Positions 62,282 to 64,000 of a DNA stretch of 64,000 nt are shown piece after piece; position 1 is the stretch's first letter, and the number at the start of each line of letters is the position of its first letter. The DNA is from Chryseobacterium sp. SORGH_AS_0447 (lineage in GTDB: Bacteria; Bacteroidota; Bacteroidia; Flavobacteriales; Weeksellaceae). Below the pieces are notes generated by a model. That model saw only the letters and a program-made list of their open reading frames with translations, did no database searches and was not told the DNA's origin. The translations under genes were made by a program, and so were the position numbers. The DNA lies in the NCBI RefSeq assembly GCF_030818695.1, contig NZ_JAUTAR010000001.1, forward strand, positions 1,420,501-1,484,500. The letters run 5' to 3'.

Positions 62282-63671
62282 TATGCAAAAAACACTTCAG
62301 CAGGAAGTGACACTTTCCGGAATCGGACTTCATACAGGTAAAGAAGTAAAATTAACCATGAAACCTGCCAAGGAAAACACAGGTTTTGTTTTTGTAAGAA
62401 CCGATCTAGAAGGTCATCCCCAGGTCGAAGCAGATGTAAACTATGTTGTAGCGACAGAAAGAGGGACAACATTAGAAAAATTAGGCGTTAAAATCAATAC
62501 TTGCGAGCACCTTCTGGCCGCTTTGGTAGGATGTGATGTAGATAATGCCATTCTGGAAATGGATGCCTCCGAACCTCCGATCTTGGACGGATCCTCAAAA
62601 TTCTTTGTAGAAGCTATCGAAAGTGTAGGAATTGTAGAGCAGAATACCGCCAGAGAATACTTGGTTGTAAAAGAAGTGCTTACGTACAGCGATCCGGCTA
62701 CAGGATCCGAGATCACCATCATTCCTTCCGATACGTACGAAGTAACGACTATGGTAGATTTTGGCACCAAAGTATTGGGAACCCAAAACGCTACCTTAAA
62801 AAATATTTCAGAATTTAAAGAAGAAATTTCATCGGCGAGAACATTCAGCTTTTTACACGAGCTGGAAATGCTGTTGGATCACGGATTGATCAAAGGTGGG
62901 GATATTTCCAATGCGATCGTGTACGTGGATAAAGATCTTACCCCTGAAACAACAGAAAAACTGAAAAAAGCCTTCGGTAAAGACAATGTGTCGATAAGAC
63001 CGAACGGAATTCTTGATAACCTTAACCTAAACTATCCTAACGAAGCTGCAAGACACAAATTACTGGATGTAATCGGTGATTTGGCTTTGGCAGGCGTTAA
63101 AATAAAAGGCAAGGTAATCGCCAATAAGCCGGGACACTTTGTGAATACTCAGTTTGCTAAAAAACTGAACCGTCAGTGGAAACTGCAGAAAAAGAAGAAC
63201 GTTCCGGATTTCGACTTAACGAAAGAACCGGTTTTCGATATCAACGGGATCATGAGGCTGATGCCGCACCGACCGCCGTTCTTATTGATTGATAAAATTC
63301 TTGAGCTGTCGGATTCTCATGTAGTGGGACTGAAAAATGTAACGATGAACGAGCCGTTCTTCGTGGGGCATTTCCCGAAAGAACCTGTAATGCCAGGGGT
63401 TTTACAGGTGGAAGCTTTGGCACAGACAGGAGGAATCCTGGTGCTGGCAAGTGTTCCGGATCCTGAAAATTATTCTACTTATTTTATTAAAATAGATAAA
63501 GTAAAATTCAAAAGAAAAGTTATTCCTGGAGATACGCTTATCTTTAAGATTGAATTGATCGAGCCTATCAGAAGAGGAATTGTTCATATGCAGGGATACG
63601 GTTACGTGGGAGATACGGTAGCAGTAGAAGCAGAACTAATGGCCCAAGTTGCAAAAAATAAAGTTGATTAA
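62274..63671 (+). CDS. lpxC-fabZ: Bifunctional LpxC deacetylase / FabZ dehydratase fusion
   Basis: 465 residues from the ATG at 62274, overlapping lpxD by 8 bases; the ATG at 62283 is an alternative. The LpxC half (to about 305) has [15 protein letters not shown] and the zinc ligands in [13 protein letters not shown] and [19 protein letters not shown]. The FabZ half has [15 protein letters not shown] and [20 protein letters not shown] with the catalytic His and Glu. The fusion is a known feature of Bacteroidota. It deacetylates UDP-3-acyl-GlcNAc and dehydrates 3-hydroxyacyl-ACP. Confidence 0.96.
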   Translation: MSDMQKTLQQEVTLSGIGLHTGKEVKLTMKPAKENTGFVFVRTDLEGHPQVEADVNYVVATERGTTLEKLGVKINTCEHLLAALVGCDVDNAILEMDASEPPILDGSSKFFVEAIESVGIVEQNTAREYLVVKEVLTYSDPATGSEITIIPSDTYEVTTMVDFGTKVLGTQNATLKNISEFKEEISSARTFSFLHELEMLLDHGLIKGGDISNAIVYVDKDLTPETTEKLKKAFGKDNVSIRPNGILDNLNLNYPNEAARHKLLDVIGDLALAGVKIKGKVIANKPGHFVNTQFAKKLNRQWKLQKKKNVPDFDLTKEPVFDINGIMRLMPHRPPFLLIDKILELSDSHVVGLKNVTMNEPFFVGHFPKEPVMPGVLQVEALAQTGGILVLASVPDPENYSTYFIKIDKVKFKRKVIPGDTLIFKIELIEPIRRGIVHMQGYGYVGDTVAVEAELMAQVAKNKVD

Positions 63672-63672
63672 A

Positions 63673-64000
63673 TGATTCATCAGTTAGCAGCCGTAGACAA
63701 GCGTGCAAAAATCAGCAAAAATGTAATCGTAGAACCATTTACTACCATTGCAGGGGATGTGGAGATCGGGGAAGGCACCTGGATCGGTCCGAATGTTACC
63801 ATTATGGACGGAGCGCGGATCGGTAAAAACTGCAGGATTTTTCCGGGAACGGTAATTTCTGCGATCCCTCAGGACCTGAAATTTGACGGTGAAGATACCC
63901 AGGTAATCATCGGTGATGAAACCACCATCCGGGAATGTGTAACGGTAAACCGGGGAACAAAAGCGCTTGGCTTTACCAAAATCGGCAAAAACTGCCTGAT
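63673..64000 (+). CDS. lpxA: UDP-N-acetylglucosamine O-acyltransferase, 3' end cut by window edge
   Basis: The ATG at 63673, one base after the lpxC-fabZ stop, opens a frame of 109 codons to the window end without a stop. It reads MIHQLAAVDKRAKISKNVIV, with the hexapeptide repeats PFTTIAGDVEIGEGTWIG and MDGARIGKNCRIFPG, then SAIPQDLKFDGEDTQVIIGD, which is typical of LpxA. It catalyses the first acylation step of lipid A synthesis. Third gene of the lpx operon. Confidence 0.95.

Noticed and set aside
1..64000. CRISPR arrays, tRNA, rRNA, insertion sequences, prophage
   Set aside because: No regularly spaced repeats, no tRNA or rRNA sequence and no transposase or phage gene could be recognised on either strand by reading.

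Overview
The window looks like a chromosome segment of a Bacteroidota bacterium, most likely a Weeksellaceae/Chryseobacterium-type flavobacterium. The signs are Bacteroidota-style promoters (TAnnTTTG at -7, sometimes with TTG or TTTG about 17-20 bases upstream), a type IX secretion (T9SS) C-terminal sorting domain, the T9SS response regulator PorX, a PID-CTERM-like small protein, an LpxC-FabZ fusion, A+T-rich sequence and weak ribosome binding sites. I saw no rRNA, tRNA, CRISPR array, transposase or phage gene. The genus is inferred, not proven.

Left part (1-12.4 kb): a DUF72 gene cut by the window edge; a minus-strand nrdB-nrdA operon for class Ia ribonucleotide reductase, interrupted by a small two-gene cassette (a 2-TM, SLATT-like protein and a 45-residue proline-rich microprotein); a four-gene MacAB-type efflux operon (ATPase, two permeases, adaptor); a thioredoxin-reductase-like flavoprotein; and a compact arsenic-type operon (ArsR regulator, DUF6428 protein, 41-residue membrane protein, arsenate reductase) with a duplicated palindromic operator and no exporter gene. 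Several spacers here carry dispersed repeats.

Middle (12.5-18 kb): glyA, recX, a large T9SS-secreted surface protein and, 2 bases behind it, a PID-CTERM-like membrane-anchored miniprotein.

Surface polysaccharide region (18-55 kb): about 30 genes, all on the plus strand. It reads as two modules. Module 1 (18.0-43.4 kb) has a UDP-HexNAc 4,6-dehydratase, Wza-like exporter, Wzc-like tyrosine kinase, nucleotide-sugar dehydrogenase, the GDP-fucose genes (manC, separate cupin, fcl, gmd), a flippase, a very A+T-rich variable core (aminotransferases, WbqC, GNAT, a WecF-like transferase, two polymerase candidates, four glycosyltransferases), then a reductase, a priming phosphoglycosyltransferase and a PglE-like aminotransferase. 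Module 2 (43.7-54.9 kb) has a second priming transferase, second Wzc, second flippase, another polymerase candidate, three glycosyltransferases, rmlC and a third, frameshifted priming transferase. Together they would build, flip, polymerise and export at least one Wzx/Wzy-type capsule or O-polysaccharide. Genes for rmlA/B/D, phosphomannomutase and a Wzb-type phosphatase are not in the window.

Right part (55-64 kb): conserved core genes: rimO, an RlpA-like protein behind a spacer with helically phased TTAACA repeats, exonuclease III, porX, an HD-domain phosphohydrolase, and the lipid A genes lpxD, lpxC-fabZ and the start of lpxA.
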